The notes below the pieces were generated by a model that saw only the letters and a list, made by a program, of their open reading frames with translations, had not been told where the DNA came from and did no database searches. Below, piece by piece: positions 32,247 to 43,784 of a DNA stretch of 64,000 bases; the first letter of the stretch is position 1; each line of letters opens with the position of its first letter. Where the stretch lies: positions 69,774,971 through 69,838,970 of the forward strand of contig CM077022.1 in the NCBI GenBank assembly GCA_039090855.1, written 5' to 3'. The DNA is from Macrothele yani (Eukaryota; Arthropoda; Arachnida; Araneae; Macrothelidae). The position numbers and the translations under genes are program-made.

Positions 32247-32999
32247 TTAAAAAAAGAATGCTGCTGGCGTAAGATGGCTGTAATGTGGACCGACGAATTC
32301 CCGTTTTCAGCTACACGATGCAGATGAAAGGGCGAGGTTATGGAAACAGCAGCACGAAAGCACTACTCTTCAAGCTGGCGGAGGCAACGTCATGGTCTGG
32401 GGCATGTTTATGTAAATGTGATTGGGCCCTTTGATTCGTGTGGAGCAACGACTGACCGCTCAAAGGTATTTAAATATCGTTTCCCACCAAGTTATGTTGA
32501 TGGTTTATCCCAATGGAGACGGATACTTCCAGTAGGACAATGCTCCATGTCATTGTGCTCACATTCTACGTGAATGGTTTGAGGTGCATCACGGAGACTT
32601 TTCCTTGCCACATTGGCCTCCTCAATCGTCGGATCTCAATCCAATGAAGCATTTGTGGGATGAAGTCATAAGGGGCATCAGACAGCTGGATCTGCTACCA
32701 TCAAATCTTGAAGAGCTGGAGGGCGCAATTCATCACATTTGGGCTGATATATCCCAAGTTATTTATTTTGATAGAGTTCATGCCAAGACGAATTCAAACA
32801 GCATTACGCGCAAAAGGTGGCACAACAACGTAATAACCAGGTGGTCATAATAGTTTGGCCACTCAGTGTATTTCTTTGCGCTGTACTCGTTTGTTGAATA
32901 CTCCGATTTAATGATGACATGGACAAAGTGATTCTCGCAGACTCACCTAGCACGGGTTTCCAACTGAATATCATACTATGTCATGCCTTCATTTTGCAC

Positions 33000-34030
33000 C
33001 AGAAATTCTCTCCGGCAAAGAAAGAATTTTTGAAATCGGACTGTTAGAAGCAGAAGTATCGAGAAAATAAGGTATACATCAAACCCCCTGGCGGAAAAGC
33101 AATGCATTACTTTAAGCAGAAGATATTCTCTGCAGGCTTTTCGTGGTGAGCGGTATCTAAAAACAAAATAATTTTTTCAGCCCTGTTTTCAGAAGTCCAG
33201 ATATTGCTGCAAATACGTCATATAACGAAGTAAATTTCTCCGTCATTTCTGTCCACGCCAGGATTCGAACCCGGATCCCCTCTTACCGGAATAAGTCACT
33301 CTACCAATTGAGCTACGCGGACGTTTTATTCTGATTCCTATCTGCCTTTATGTCGTGTGCGTCCTTCGGGCAGGTACGTCACATCTCCTGGTACGTTACA
33401 TCATCTCCCCCTTATTTTTTTTTTTTTTTCGATGTGCTGGAGAAAGGATTCTCTTATTTTTCCTATCTCGCGGTGTGGAAATAACATCACACCAATGCGA
33501 GATTTTGAACGGTCGGGTCATCCGGATAGGTCGGGCGCCATTATAACGAAGTAAATTTCTCCGTCATTTCTGTCCACGCCAGGATTCGAACCCGGATCCC
33601 CTCATTCCGGAATAAGTCACTCTACCAATTGAGCTACGCGGACGTTTTATTCTGATTCCTATCTGCCTTTATGTCGTGTGCGTCCTTCGGGCAGGTACGT
33701 CACATCTCCTGGTACGTTACAGTCAGAAACAGGAGTATGCACTTACTCCCCCTAGTGGCAAAACTGTTCTCTATCAAAACTTCGAAATTATATGCAGAAC
33801 ATTTCCCACAAAAAGCTCTATCTGATGCAAAAAATAAATCTCACATCAAATTATTGGAAGCACAGATATCCAGGAAATCGCAATTTACCTTTACGCCCCT
33901 GGTGGGAAAACTATGCACTACATGATAACGAAACGGCACCCAAATAGTTTTCGTTATAAGTGGTATCACAGGGAAGAAAGAATTTTCTTAATCGGATCTT
34001 GAGAAGCAATGATATTCAATAAAATGGATT
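33000..34030 (-). repeat. Satellite-like ~155-bp units, reverse orientation (interrupted by TRIM copy B)
   Basis: The same cores appear in complement (AATCGGACTGTTAGAAGCAG near 33036; CCCCTGGCGGAAAA near 33083; CTCCCCCTAGTGGCAAAAC near 33745; ACGCCCCTGGTGGGAAAA near 33893). A further unit and the opposite array end follow at 35080-35340. Confidence 0.7.
33221..33721 (-). mobile_element. TRIM-like LTR element with tRNA-like LTRs, copy B
   Basis: LTRs at 33542-33721 and 33221-33400 (180 bp each) differ at only two positions and share copy-specific bases (CCCGAAGG rather than CCAGAAGG). The interior is 141 bp with TGGCGCCCGACC and the tract AAGGGGGAGATGA. The target duplication is GTCA (33217-33220 and 33722-33725). 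tRNA-like segments lie at 33251-33322 and 33572-33643. It sits inside the ~155-bp satellite-like sequence. Confidence 0.88.
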
Positions 34031-34654
34031 TTGAATTCGATAGTATATGCATTTGGGTCTGGAACGATTCATCCAACGACGCACTTGGTCCAAAGCTTTG
34101 TACGATTCGTCCAATGCTAGCTAGTACTGTACGATGTTTCTCTCTTGCATTAAATAATAGAAAATACTAGTTTCCCGTTTCTGTTTGTAGCATAGAGAGG
34201 GGTTCGGCTAAGTGGACACTGGAAAACTGGACGGGGTTCGGACCTAGGCATTTTTAACAGTTTTTATTCTACCGATGCCATATTCATAATATTTACATAT
34301 CAGATCAAGTTAATAACATTGAGCCTTTACTTAGGCACTAAATATTAATTCATAAGGCCTGATTTTTGAACAGTTTTTATTCTACCGATGTCATATTTAC
34401 AAAGTTTACACATCAGGTCAAGTTAATAATATTGCGTTTTTACTTAGGCCCTAAATTTTAATTCATAGGCCCTAAGCCTAGGAAGGGACTTGTAAAGAGC
34501 TGAGAAATGATCCGTTGAATGCCTTTTTTCAGGTTTTTTAAAATGTTTACAAATACCAAATATATGGAAATCATTTTTCAAAAGGATATAAAGAGAATAA
34601 CTAAATTATTCCTTTCTTAAAAAAAAAACAGTTGACCGTTGGTAGGATGATACC

Positions 34655-35075
34655 GTTGGACGAATCGGTGTTAGACCAAACGCACCATTGGACGAATCGT
34701 CATTGGACCAATCGTACATTGGACGAATAGTCCAATGGACCAAACGGAAATTGTCCCCTTGGACGAATCGGCATTAGACCAATAGTAGCAGTGGGCGAAT
34801 CGGCATTCGACCAATCGTAGCATTGGACGAATCAGCATTGGACCAATCGTTGCATTGCACGAATCGGCATTGGACCAAACGGAAATTGTCCCCTTGGACG
34901 AATCGGCGTTAGACCAATCGTAGCATTGGACGAATCGGCATTGGACCAATCGTACATTGGACGAACAGTCCATTGGACCAAACGGCATTGGACTAATTGT
35001 CGCTTTGGACGAATCAGCATTGGACGAAACGGCATTGGACGAATCAGCATTGGACCAATCTTCAATGGACGATTT
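34655..35075. repeat. Minisatellite of GGACGAATCGGCATTGGACC type
   Basis: About 15 units of 25-30 bp alternate 'TTGGACGAAT' and 'TTGGACCAAT'. The open frames seen through it (repeated Asn-Ala-Asp-Ser-Ser) are a by-product of the unit length and not a protein gene. Confidence 0.85.
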
Positions 35076-35713
35076 GCCCGGGACTCTATGCATTTACGCC
35101 CTCTAGTGGCGAATTTTTGCGTAAGAGAAAAATACAAAGCAAGAATCATCGTTCTCATATCTTGGGCTTTCCGATGCAAAAAGAATTTTTCAAATAGAAT
35201 TAATAGCTATGGTGTCCACAGACGGATGGACAAAGCGATACCATATGCATGTACTTCTTTTACAAAAGATGTGGTCATGAAGATCTGAGTCTCGGTCGCG
35301 TATCTAAAAATACAGATATTCGCTTTTTAGCGACGTCTTTTGTTATTTCTGTCGGTCGACGATGTACGACCGACAGAAGTCACAATGATAAAGGTTATAC
35401 CTGGATTATGTTTACTTCAGGTGCAAGGGCAAGCGGCCAGTTAAGGGCGTTTGACGGGGGGGGGGGCTATATGAGTTGATCCTTTCTTCCCGAGGATGAA
35501 ATCGCTGGTAGAATGATCAGCGGGAAGCCTATTCTGTCTCTTTTCAAGGTGGCACACCCTGAGGGTTCGTGGGATGGCTCCCCTGCACACTGCATCCTGC
35601 GGAGAAATACTGAAAAAACATACGATATGCAAACGGCGAAAAGGCTCTGCTAGCTCCACTCCGTAACAAGATTTGGTCCTTCCCCCGAGTATAAGGCTAT
35701 ATAGAAGCCACGT

Positions 35714-36216
35714 TGTAACGTACCAGGAGATGTGACGTACCTGCCAGAAGGACGCACACGACATAAAGGCAGATAGGAATCAGAATAAAATGTCCGCGTA
35801 GCTCAATTGGTAGAGCAACTTATTCCGGAATGAGGGGATCCGGGCTCGAATCCCGGCGTAGACTAAAAATGACGGAGAAATTTACTTCGTTATAATGGCG
35901 CCCGAACTATCCGGATGACCCGACCGTTCAAAATCTCGCAATGGTGTGATGTTATTTCCACACCGCGAGATAGGAAAAATAAGAGAATCCTTTCTCCAGC
36001 ACTTCGAAAAAAAAAATAAAAATAAGGGGGAGATTATGTAACGTACCAGGAGATGTGACGTACCTGCCAGAAGGACGCACACGACATAAAGGCAGATAGG
36101 AATCAGAATAAAACGTCCGCGTAGCTCAACTGGTAGAGCAACTTATTCCGGAATGAGGGGACCCGGGTTTGAATCCTGGCGCGGACAGAAATGACGGAGA
36201 AATTTACTTCGTTATA
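35714..36216 (+). mobile_element. TRIM-like LTR element with tRNA-like LTRs, copy C
   Basis: LTRs at 35714-35894 and 36037-36216; target duplication ACGT (35710-35713 and 36217-36220). The interior begins ATGGCGCCCGAAC and ends AAGGGGGAGAT. In each LTR the order is a TATA-like ACATAAAGG, then AATAAA (35783-35788 in the first), then the tRNA-like segment (35792-35863; 36115-36186). Acceptor stem GTCCGCG pairs with CGCGGAC in the second LTR. The A box is TAGCTCAACTGGTAGAGCA and the B box GGTTTGAATCC. Confidence 0.88.
35792..35863 (+). other. tRNA-like sequence in the TRIM LTR (example)
   Basis: The segment is 72 nt and gives acceptor, D and T arms like a tRNA. In the sister LTR (36115-36186) all seven acceptor pairs form. 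The anticodon arm is off: CTTAT and ATGAG pair only with a 6-nt loop TCCGGA, so no normal anticodon can be assigned. It is therefore probably a tRNA-derived Pol III promoter or structural element, not a functional tRNA. Confidence 0.7.
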
Positions 36217-36367
36217 ACGTCTAATTTGGAACTACTTGTTCCAAATTAGAACAAGTGATCCCGTTCCTAATTTGGAACCACTTGTTCCAGGGAGGGTAGA
36301 GAGCTAACTTTCTGGGGGCACGAGCACGGCCCGTTAATCAACCAGGACTTGGATCTGTCCCCAGCTC

Positions 36368-36583
36368 TGCCATTTTTTTTATTGGAGGTTTAACGACCAC
36401 CATGAGCAACTCAATGAGCTATAAGCAGCCGCCGTCCCTAATTTAGAGCCACTGACTCCAGGGAAAGGAAAGAGCCAGTGCCGTAAGACAAACACAACAT
36501 CCATGCCTCACCGGGATTCGAACCCAGACCCATCTCGGACGATGGTCATAAGCCATTGCTTAGTTCACTGCGCCACCGGGGCG
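36368..36583 (-). mobile_element. tRNA-derived SINE, family A
   Basis: Full-length copy with T-run, body and tRNA-like head (GGGATTCGAACCC). A further diverged piece of SINE body (GGAACCACTTGTTCCAGGGA) lies just before, near 36270-36320. Confidence 0.87.
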
Positions 36584-37669
36584 AACTCGCGCGTTTGACA
36601 ATTGCTCCACTAAGGCGGCAAAATTATATTGGCAATATCGTTCTTTTCAGGGGCCTTGATCGAGATGATGAATGCATTATATTGCTTCCTTGTTAGCTAC
36701 TAATGTAAATATCGACGTATTCCAATGTATCTGTACAATCTCTAGAGAAAAATGTGTTTTCAGCAACAAAGCAGAACGAAGTTTTACGCTCCTGAAGACG
36801 AAGATCGGATTGTGGGCAAAGCTTGGAAGAAGCGGATAAAAGGCATATGTGGAACAGAAGGAATCAGCCAAGCTACGACGTTTTGTTTTTGGGAATATTT
36901 CCTGTAAGGAGAACAACAAAAGCCGTCGCCACTGCCTTACATTAGCTGCCTGGAAATAGCCCAGTGCACGTATGTCAGAAGAAAGTGGCTTCAACTCGTC
37001 GTATTCTACGAACATTTCATCATTTAATGACACTTGTGATCTATACAGTAAGAATCAAGCTCTGAAAAACTCATTTTTCGAGTTCAAAACTGCACTTGCC
37101 GGTCCCCAACTTAAAAACATAAAATGGCCTATTTGCGTCTGCGCACTTCAAGATGGACTGTACCAACCGCAATTTATTCGCTTAAGTGAAAGTGTCATTT
37201 TTTTCCCTGGAAAATCTCGGTTCGTTAGACGGCAAAAGGTGGTCTCCTGTTGTACTTTCTCAAGGAGTTATGACCCTGTAAGAGGCAGTGCGTTCCACTC
37301 TATGGAAGAGCAATTCCTCGTCAGCTCAGTGATCATTCGGAGGGAAACCCCACATTCCTTCACGGAAGTGATTAAAGCAAAACTTTCCTTCGCTTCTTCT
37401 TGGCAGTTTTTCCTGGTAATGAAAACAGCAGCTGTCTCGAATGTAAAGTGGGGCACTGGCAACTCGATTGTGAAATAAACGGATTGGGAATACTTCCTGA
37501 AATACATTGTTAACAGAAACGTTTTTGTACAAGAAAACTCGGCAATTGTTTTATTCATTGTAAGCACACTTTTACGAAATACCAGATTTTTTAATTAGGG
37601 TAGCCTATAAGTATGGCACCTTCTTATAATTTTGAAAGAAGAAATATTGAAATATCGCTCTGATGTCGA
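36584..37669. other. Unassigned region with incidental frames
   Basis: A plus-strand frame of 168 codons (36972-37478) overlaps minus-strand frames of similar length. None shows a recognisable domain. I consider it non-coding. Phrases like GGGAATATTTCCTGTAAGGA (36891) and GGGAATACTTCCTGAAATAC (37486) suggest an old internal duplication. Confidence 0.4.
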
Positions 37670-38345
37670 ATTGTGGTCGGAGGTCCAGGGCTTTGATCAT
37701 TAACAATGTTGAAGCTGGGTTCGAATCTTGAATAAGACATTTGTGGAATAATCCCGTAATACTATAACTGGCAATTTCAGCTACTGATACACTGGCCTAC
37801 GGCGGAACTGGTCTACGGAACTCAGAGCAAAAAATGATAAAAAATATTGAATCATCAGTCTTTTTTTTTTTTTTTTTTTTTGATTGACGGTTTAACGACC
37901 ACCGTGAGCAACTCAATGGGCTAAAAGCAGTCGCCTGTCCCTAATTTAGGGTCACTGGTTCCAGGGAAGGGAGAGAGCCAGTGCCGTAAGACAAACACAA
38001 CATCCATGCCTCACCGGGATTCGAACCCGGACGAATGGTCATAAGCCGGCGCTTAGACCACAGCGCTACCGGGGCGGCTTGAATAAACCTGTTTTACAAA
38101 AAAGAGGTCCAGCGTGATAATTGCTCTGGGTTCGAATCTTGAATAAGACATTTGTGGAATACTCCCCGCAATACTATTACTATTTCAGTTACTGATACAC
38201 TGGCTTAATTCTTCCCCCAAAACTTTCACCTGCAAATGAGTTCGCTCCTACGGCGGAACTGGTCTAGGGAACTCAGAGCAGAAAATGATAAAAAAAAATA
38301 CTGAATTCTCAGTCTTTAATAAACTTGTTTTATAAAAAAAGAGGT
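37670..38345 (+). repeat. Tandem duplication, unit ~200-230 bp excluding the SINE
   Basis: GGTTCGAATCTTGAATAAGA, CTACTGATACACTGGC and GGCGGAACTGGTCTA occur in both 37711-37860 and 38129-38310. The second copy is longer by an internal piece. Confidence 0.75.
37861..38077 (-). mobile_element. tRNA-derived SINE, family A, in one copy of a duplication
   Basis: A long T-run (37861-37881) and GACGGTTTAACGACCACC run to the head GCCGCCCCGGTAGCGCTGTG (complement). The uninterrupted site is preserved in the second copy of the surrounding duplication (near 38320). Confidence 0.9.
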
Positions 38346-38702
38346 TCAGAGTGATATTTGCTCCCCTGAGAAGGCAGTTGGTTAAAAGCCATTTAAAGAG
38401 CAACTTGCAGAGCCCCACGAGCTATTCCGTGTGTAATCCCATGCGTTTACATTCTTTTCGAAGGCATCGCGTGCGTTGTCATGTTTTTATTTTCTTTTTC
38501 ACTTAGTCTAGTCAAATCCCTATGAAATTCAACAGTTCCCTTATTTTTTTTTCTCTCAAAATTTCTTTATTTGCACTTCACGTTTTTGAAATAAAGGTTC
38601 CTATGCTTATCGCTTCTCCGTTTACCAGACCAATCTGTCCAACTGAAAAGAAAAACGATTCTTTATCTCAAATACTACAGTCTTGTAACGATTATATATA
38701 GA

Positions 38703-38833
38703 TTAAGATAATACAACGTAGTTGTTACTGTGCCATTCGTCTTGATGAAGCTAGATTAATACCCAGCGAAACCATTGTCGGCTTGAAAAAATAAACATTT
38801 GCGACAACTACGTTGTATTATCTTAATCTATAT
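38703..38833. repeat. Inverted repeat around a Penelope-like 3' end remnant
   Basis: Arms of about 30 bp (TATAGATTAAGATAATACAA...CGTAGTTGT and complement) enclose about 70 bp. That spacer contains TTGATGAAGC and GCGAAACCATTGTCGG, which resemble the 3' UTR 'GATGAAG...CGAAACGTTG' seen in many Penelope-like elements. The likeness is suggestive only. Confidence 0.5.
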
Positions 38834-39251
38834 GAAAAGAAAAAGGTTTTATATCAGGTAGAAGGAAGTACCACCTTAAGCATTTGTATTTTATCGATTC
38901 TCTTGACGAAACTTTTCCCGCTAGCTGGTGAAAATGTTCATATGTGCTTGACTTGACATTTCTGTTTCTGGAATCCGTATTGAGAAGCGATCAATGTTTT
39001 CCCCTTTGAATAGAATTATCCGCTAGATGGCGCTACAGTTGACCAACTCTGCAATGCTGACTGTGCAAAAACTATAAAAATTGAGAACTTGTAAAATTTA
39101 TCAAGAACAGAAGCACATTCGCGGCTGACCAAGCGATAAGCGAGAGCTCTCAAAAATCTGATTTTTACACCAGAAATTCTCAATATGAACACCGGAGGCG
39201 ATGTTGCATACGTCAACGTTGTATTCCAACTCCTACCTAACTTTGACTAAC

Positions 39252-40421
39252 TGACAGAGGTCGTTCAAATTTCACATGTTGGTAGAGTAACTCTTTCTCT
39301 ATACAAAGGTACTACTCACCATAATCTCCATCACAAGCGATGCATTTGCGTCATCGTTGAACCCAACTCTCCAATCCTCTTTGAAAAAGATCAGGTGTAG
39401 ACTGCTGTACCCACTTCTTCACAGCCACTTTCACCTCGTCTGTGTCATCAAATCATTGTACCCGGAGACTGTCCTTAATTGGACCGAAGACTAGTCGGAG
39501 GGCGCCAGATCTGGCCTGCACAGTGGATGGGGGACCACCGACCAGCCTAATTTGTTGATCGCCTGATTTGTTGCCCAAGATGTGTGTGGTCTCGCATTGT
39601 CATGGTGAATGCGGATCCTTTTCAGATTTTTATCCGGTCTCTTCCTCCTTATGGCTTCTCAAAGTTCTTGAGTGTCTCAATGTACCGCAAACTGGTCATG
39701 GTACGGTCACGTTCCAGAAAATCAAGGAGAATGACACCCCTGTTATCCCAAAAACAGTCACCATGACTTTCTGTGCTGATCGCTGGCTCTTGAACTTCTT
39801 AGGCCTTGGTGAAGAGATTTGACGCCATTCCATGGATTGATTCTTCGTTTCTGGATCGTAAAGGTACGCTCACATTTCATCCCCTGTCTCCAGATCGAAA
39901 AAAAGGTGTCTTCATTGGCTTCAAACGCTTTCAGCAGATCAGAGCAGCCTTCTCTCCTTCAAATCGGGTGTCAACTGCCGAGGTACCCACTTTGCACACC
40001 CTTTCCGATACCCTAAGTCTTCCACCATCTTCTCTATGGCATTGCGACCACAGTGCAGTTGTGCAAAGAGTTCTCAGATTGTGACTCATCTGTTCATGCG
40101 AATCAATTCATCCACTCGCTGACGATTCGTGTCAGTGGTCGCAGATGATGCGTTGTTTGTCTTCAATGCTGGTTTCCCCTTCTTTAAACATCTTCATCCA
40201 TCTGTGCAGATTGCTGTTGTCAATGGTGTTATCTCCGTAAACATTCTGTAGCCTTCTGTGGGTGTCGGACAGCCTGCACCCTTCCTTCGACAAGAATTCA
40301 ATGACGGCATGTTGCTTCTGCTTGGAATCCATTATTTACCTGCAATGAAGAAGAAGGATTACTACAGAGGAAGAGTTACTCTACCAACATGAGAAATTTG
40401 AACGACCTCTGTCAATTAAGA
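39252..40421 (-). mobile_element. mariner-like DNA transposon
   Basis: Inverted repeats of about 50 bp (TTGACAGAGGTCGTTCAAAT and GGTAGAGTAACTCTT in the right end, with the matching left end at 39253) enclose a minus-strand transposase remnant. The N-terminus (40332-40132) reads MDSKQKQHAVIEFLSKEGCR then NLHRWMKMFKEGETS, a mariner helix-turn-helix. The remainder (about 40100-39300) is shifted between frames and carries stops. Confidence 0.8.
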
Positions 40422-41439
40422 GAAAAGTTATGCCCACTTTTGCATTACTTTCGGTACAACCCTCATATTGTGTTTTTTCCACTTTGGAAATCCCGCTTTA
40501 TGTTTCTTAAATACTCATCGACAGAAAATTTAACTTATTGCCTCATAGTTCCTGAGAAATTAGCCACTAGCGACAGTTATCTGGACTCCAAGAGCAGGAA
40601 TGATGGCTTCTGAGCTTGGTCTCTCTGGTTCGAACCCAGTGTCGAGCCCGTTTACTCCTTTTCCGGAAGCGATTAACTCAAACTAGTGACTACTCGCAGC
40701 TATTGATGCTCTTAGGAGTAATTAACATACAGCGAAAAACGTAAATAGAAGCCCTGCGTAACACTGGATGCTACGCAGTGGTCATCTTTTAGTAAATCGT
40801 AGCATATCTGAGAAAATAAATGCCGTATACCTACCTCTCCTCAAGATATATTTGTTCTTGAGGAAATACTTGACTGTACAATTGTCTTTGATAAAAGCAT
40901 TGTACAGAGGTCGTCACATTTTGGATTTTTTTCTGTCTTCAGTGAAGAAAAGAAAAGCACTTACCTTCAATATTGTAGACAGAGTCATGATAAATGCTAG
41001 GTTCTCCAGCGGTTATATATATATATATATTACAAAAGTAGAAGAAAAAGATAGAATGACTTACACTTTATTAGCTAAGTGATGTGATTATGTTACTTAT
41101 GTAACGTGAAAAACTCGGTTAACTGCAAGCGATTTTCCTGGAATTGTTGGTAACTGAAGATCAATAGAAGATAAATGTAATCATTTTACAGCAGCGCATA
41201 TATCATGGGGTTTACAGGTATTTTTATAATTTCATACTGCACATATTGTGGTGTCCGAGCGATACGAGATGCTGATTTCCAATCACTAGTTCAAGATGAG
41301 GCAGTCAAGCAGAAGCTATGATATGTCTGCGCGTCACCTGACCTTGCATCCCATTTTATATATATAACTGTGCCCCATATGGACACGGTTCAGCTTGTTT
41401 TATTACTGTTTTTTTTTTTTCAAATTGAAGATACGTGAT
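40422..41439. other. No feature recognised
   Basis: AT-rich sequence with a short (TA)n run near 41017. No exon or repeat family recognised. Confidence 0.5.
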
Positions 41440-41645
41440 TTTTTGTTTGAGGATTTATCGACCACCGTGAGCAACTTAATGGGCTATAAGCAGTCGGCTG
41501 TCCCTAATTTAAGGCCACTGGTTCCAGGGAAGGGAGCGCTCCAGTGCCATAAGATAAATTCAACATCCGTGCCATTCCAATCCGGACCCATTTCGGACGA
41601 ATGATCAGAAGCCATCGCTTAGACCACCAGTCCACCTGGGCGGCA
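41440..41645 (-). mobile_element. tRNA-derived SINE, family A, diverged
   Basis: GGATTTATCGACCACCGTGA at left, head with CCACCTGGGCGGC at right. B box damaged. Confidence 0.8.
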
Positions 41646-41663
41646 TTTTAAGACATGTAAGGT

Positions 41664-41867
41664 TTTTTTGTTTGGGGATTCATCGAGCAGCGTGAGCAAT
41701 TTAATGGGCTATAAGCAGTCGGCTGTCCCTAATTTAAGGCCACTGGTTCCAGGGAAGGGAGAGAGCTAGTACCGTAACACAAATACAGCATCCTTGCCTC
41801 ATCGGGATTCGAACTTGGACCCAAATGGTCAGAAGCCAGCGCTTAGACCACTGCGCCATCGAGGCGG
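41664..41867 (-). mobile_element. tRNA-derived SINE, family A, neighbour copy
   Basis: Shares GTCGGCTGTCCCTAATTTAA with the copy at 41440, including private variants. The pair may be a local duplication rather than two insertions. Confidence 0.8.
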
Positions 41868-42770
41868 TTCAAAAACATGTAATAGATATGTTTTTGAAAA
41901 CAGGTAATCACATGTTCCGAAGTGTTCTCTGAGTCACTTTCAAGCTATTGAAAACTGAAAATAAATAACAAGCAAGATATTTATTCTTTTGTTTTCGTAT
42001 GACATTGAATTCGGCTGATGGGAGAAGATCACAGGAAATTAAAAAAAAAAACGCGTTTCTTGTCACACCATATGCTTTAAAAAGAAGGAAATTTTGCACA
42101 ATTATTAAAAACAATCTTTGTTTAAAATTTTGAAATGTATTAAAATATTAAACATTGTTGACATTGTCCCTGAACGTTTTGCTAGGTAAATTAATTTGAA
42201 TAATCTTCAGGAAATGTAACAAAAAAAATTACTTTCAGTCAAACCGTATAACATCAGAACGCCAAATCAACAGGAATAAAATACAAGACGTAAAGACTGT
42301 AAATGAAAGCAGTTTCAAACAATCTGTCATGACTGAATTCTGGCGATTAAGTGTTTGCATCCCGGAACCACACACACAAGCAATCGCAGTTCAGAACATT
42401 CATACCAATTTACATGTATATATGGTTTTCAAGCCACGGTATTTATCATTTGACTGATTGCTTAAATTTTTCTCATACGGTTTTCAGCTGTCCTAATTTT
42501 ATATAGTGTAAATTCAAATGACAAACAATTTGCTGAGTTGAGTCATAGTAGCACATCTTGGTTTTACAAAATTAAATACTTCAAAATTTGTGAAACAGTA
42601 GTGTCTTTGGAGATTTTTTACTTAATATCATTTGTAGTTAGCCGCGCAGAAAACCTATGCGAGTTACTTTGTACAATAATAATTTATTTTTATGAAGTGT
42701 GTTCTACAAAATAACGAAATACTCGTGTTCTTCAATTTCTGTTGGTTAGTTCTGCACGTGGAACACATTA
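41868..42770. other. No feature recognised
   Basis: AT-rich spacer between SINEs. Confidence 0.5.
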
Positions 42771-42984
42771 TGCTTTTTTTTTTTTTTTTTATTGTAGGTT
42801 TAACGACCGCCGTGAGCAACGCAATGGGCTATAAGCAATCGTCCGTCCCTAACTTAGAGTCACTGGCTCCAAGGAAGGGAGAGAGCCAGTGCCGTAAGAC
42901 AAACACAACATCCATGCCTCGCCGGGATTCGAACCCGGACTCTTCACGGGCGAATGATTAGAAGCTTGCACCACCGGGGCGGCA
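42771..42984 (-). mobile_element. tRNA-derived SINE, family A
   Basis: T-run at 42774-42790, GGTTTAACGACCGCCGTGAG, intact B box (GGGATTCGAACCC), shortened head. Confidence 0.87.
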
Positions 42985-43084
42985 TTATTATGCTCTCTCT
43001 CTCTTTCCTTAAGCGCAAAAAATATGTTATATAAATATGCATAGATATCAGCTTCTCACGGGATGTCAATCTGTCAAACTCTAA

Positions 43085-43270
43085 ATGACTATCGGGGTAT
43101 CTATCATCATCATCCATTCGCGATTAACTGGTGGATGAAGGTCTCCTCAACTCTTCTCCACAACTCTCTGTCTTGAGTCACTCTCTTCCATGCCACTCCA
43201 GCAGGCTCTCGAATTTTATCCACCAATATGTCCCACATGGCCTTATTTTGTCATCATGATGTCCCCCACT
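43085..43270 (-). pseudogene. RTE-like LINE 3' tail (second copy)
   Basis: The minus-strand reading IREPAGVAWKRVTQDRELWR then RVEETFIHQLIANG ends in a (GAT)n tail near 43090. It is the same tail as at 54605-54795, in opposite orientation. Confidence 0.65.
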
Positions 43271-43784
43271 TGTGTTATTTCCCAATCCATGAGGTCCTTT
43301 TCCCATCTTTCATACTTACACCAAGCATGTATCTCTCCGTGCTTCTATGAGTTCACCGCAATCTCTGTATGCCATTTTTAGTTACGGTTCGTGAATCTGA
43401 TCTATAAGAATTGGAAATGCTGTATGCTTTGTTTCTGGGGTATATATATATATCTAGAGGAAATCAATCCCAAAGAAAAAATGGAAAAAAGTATACTCTA
43501 GAATATCCTGACTTACATGCTTTTCCGTTATTTCAGCTAAACTCAAATGACATTTCAAAGCATAGTTTGAAAAACTTGCTCTTGTAAGTCGCGCCTGATT
43601 TCTCATTATTGCGGCAGGAGCAAAGAATTCGTTATTTTCACGAATATTTACTTCAGAAAGAGAAACACAACTATGAATGGTATTATATGAACGATCTTCA
43701 AGCGATCGTTTTTAGCAATACCTTTATTTTAATAAAATTTCTGAATTTATTTCTAAATTTAAATTAAATGTTTCAAATGATTTA

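Larger units (their letters stand above)
31683..32870 (+). mobile_element. Tc1-like DNA transposon with nested SINEs
   Basis: Inverted repeats TACATTGAGTGGCCAAA (31683) and the complement of TACACTGAGTGGCCAAA (ending 32870) define it. Two SINE pieces lie inside (31757-31976 and 32191-32246). Plus-strand transposase fragments include MGKRCDLTDFEREMIVG near 32071, GGGNVMVWGMF near 32380, and HWPPQSSDLNPMKHLWDEV near 32605. Many frameshifts; inactive. Confidence 0.83.

Noticed and set aside
34671..35180. Long Asn/Ser-rich reading frames
   Set aside because: They are produced by the GGACGAAT/GGACCAAT minisatellite and occur on both strands.
36972..37478. 168-codon plus-strand frame as a host gene
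   Set aside because: No recognisable domain, similar frames on the opposite strand, and no splice or promoter context.
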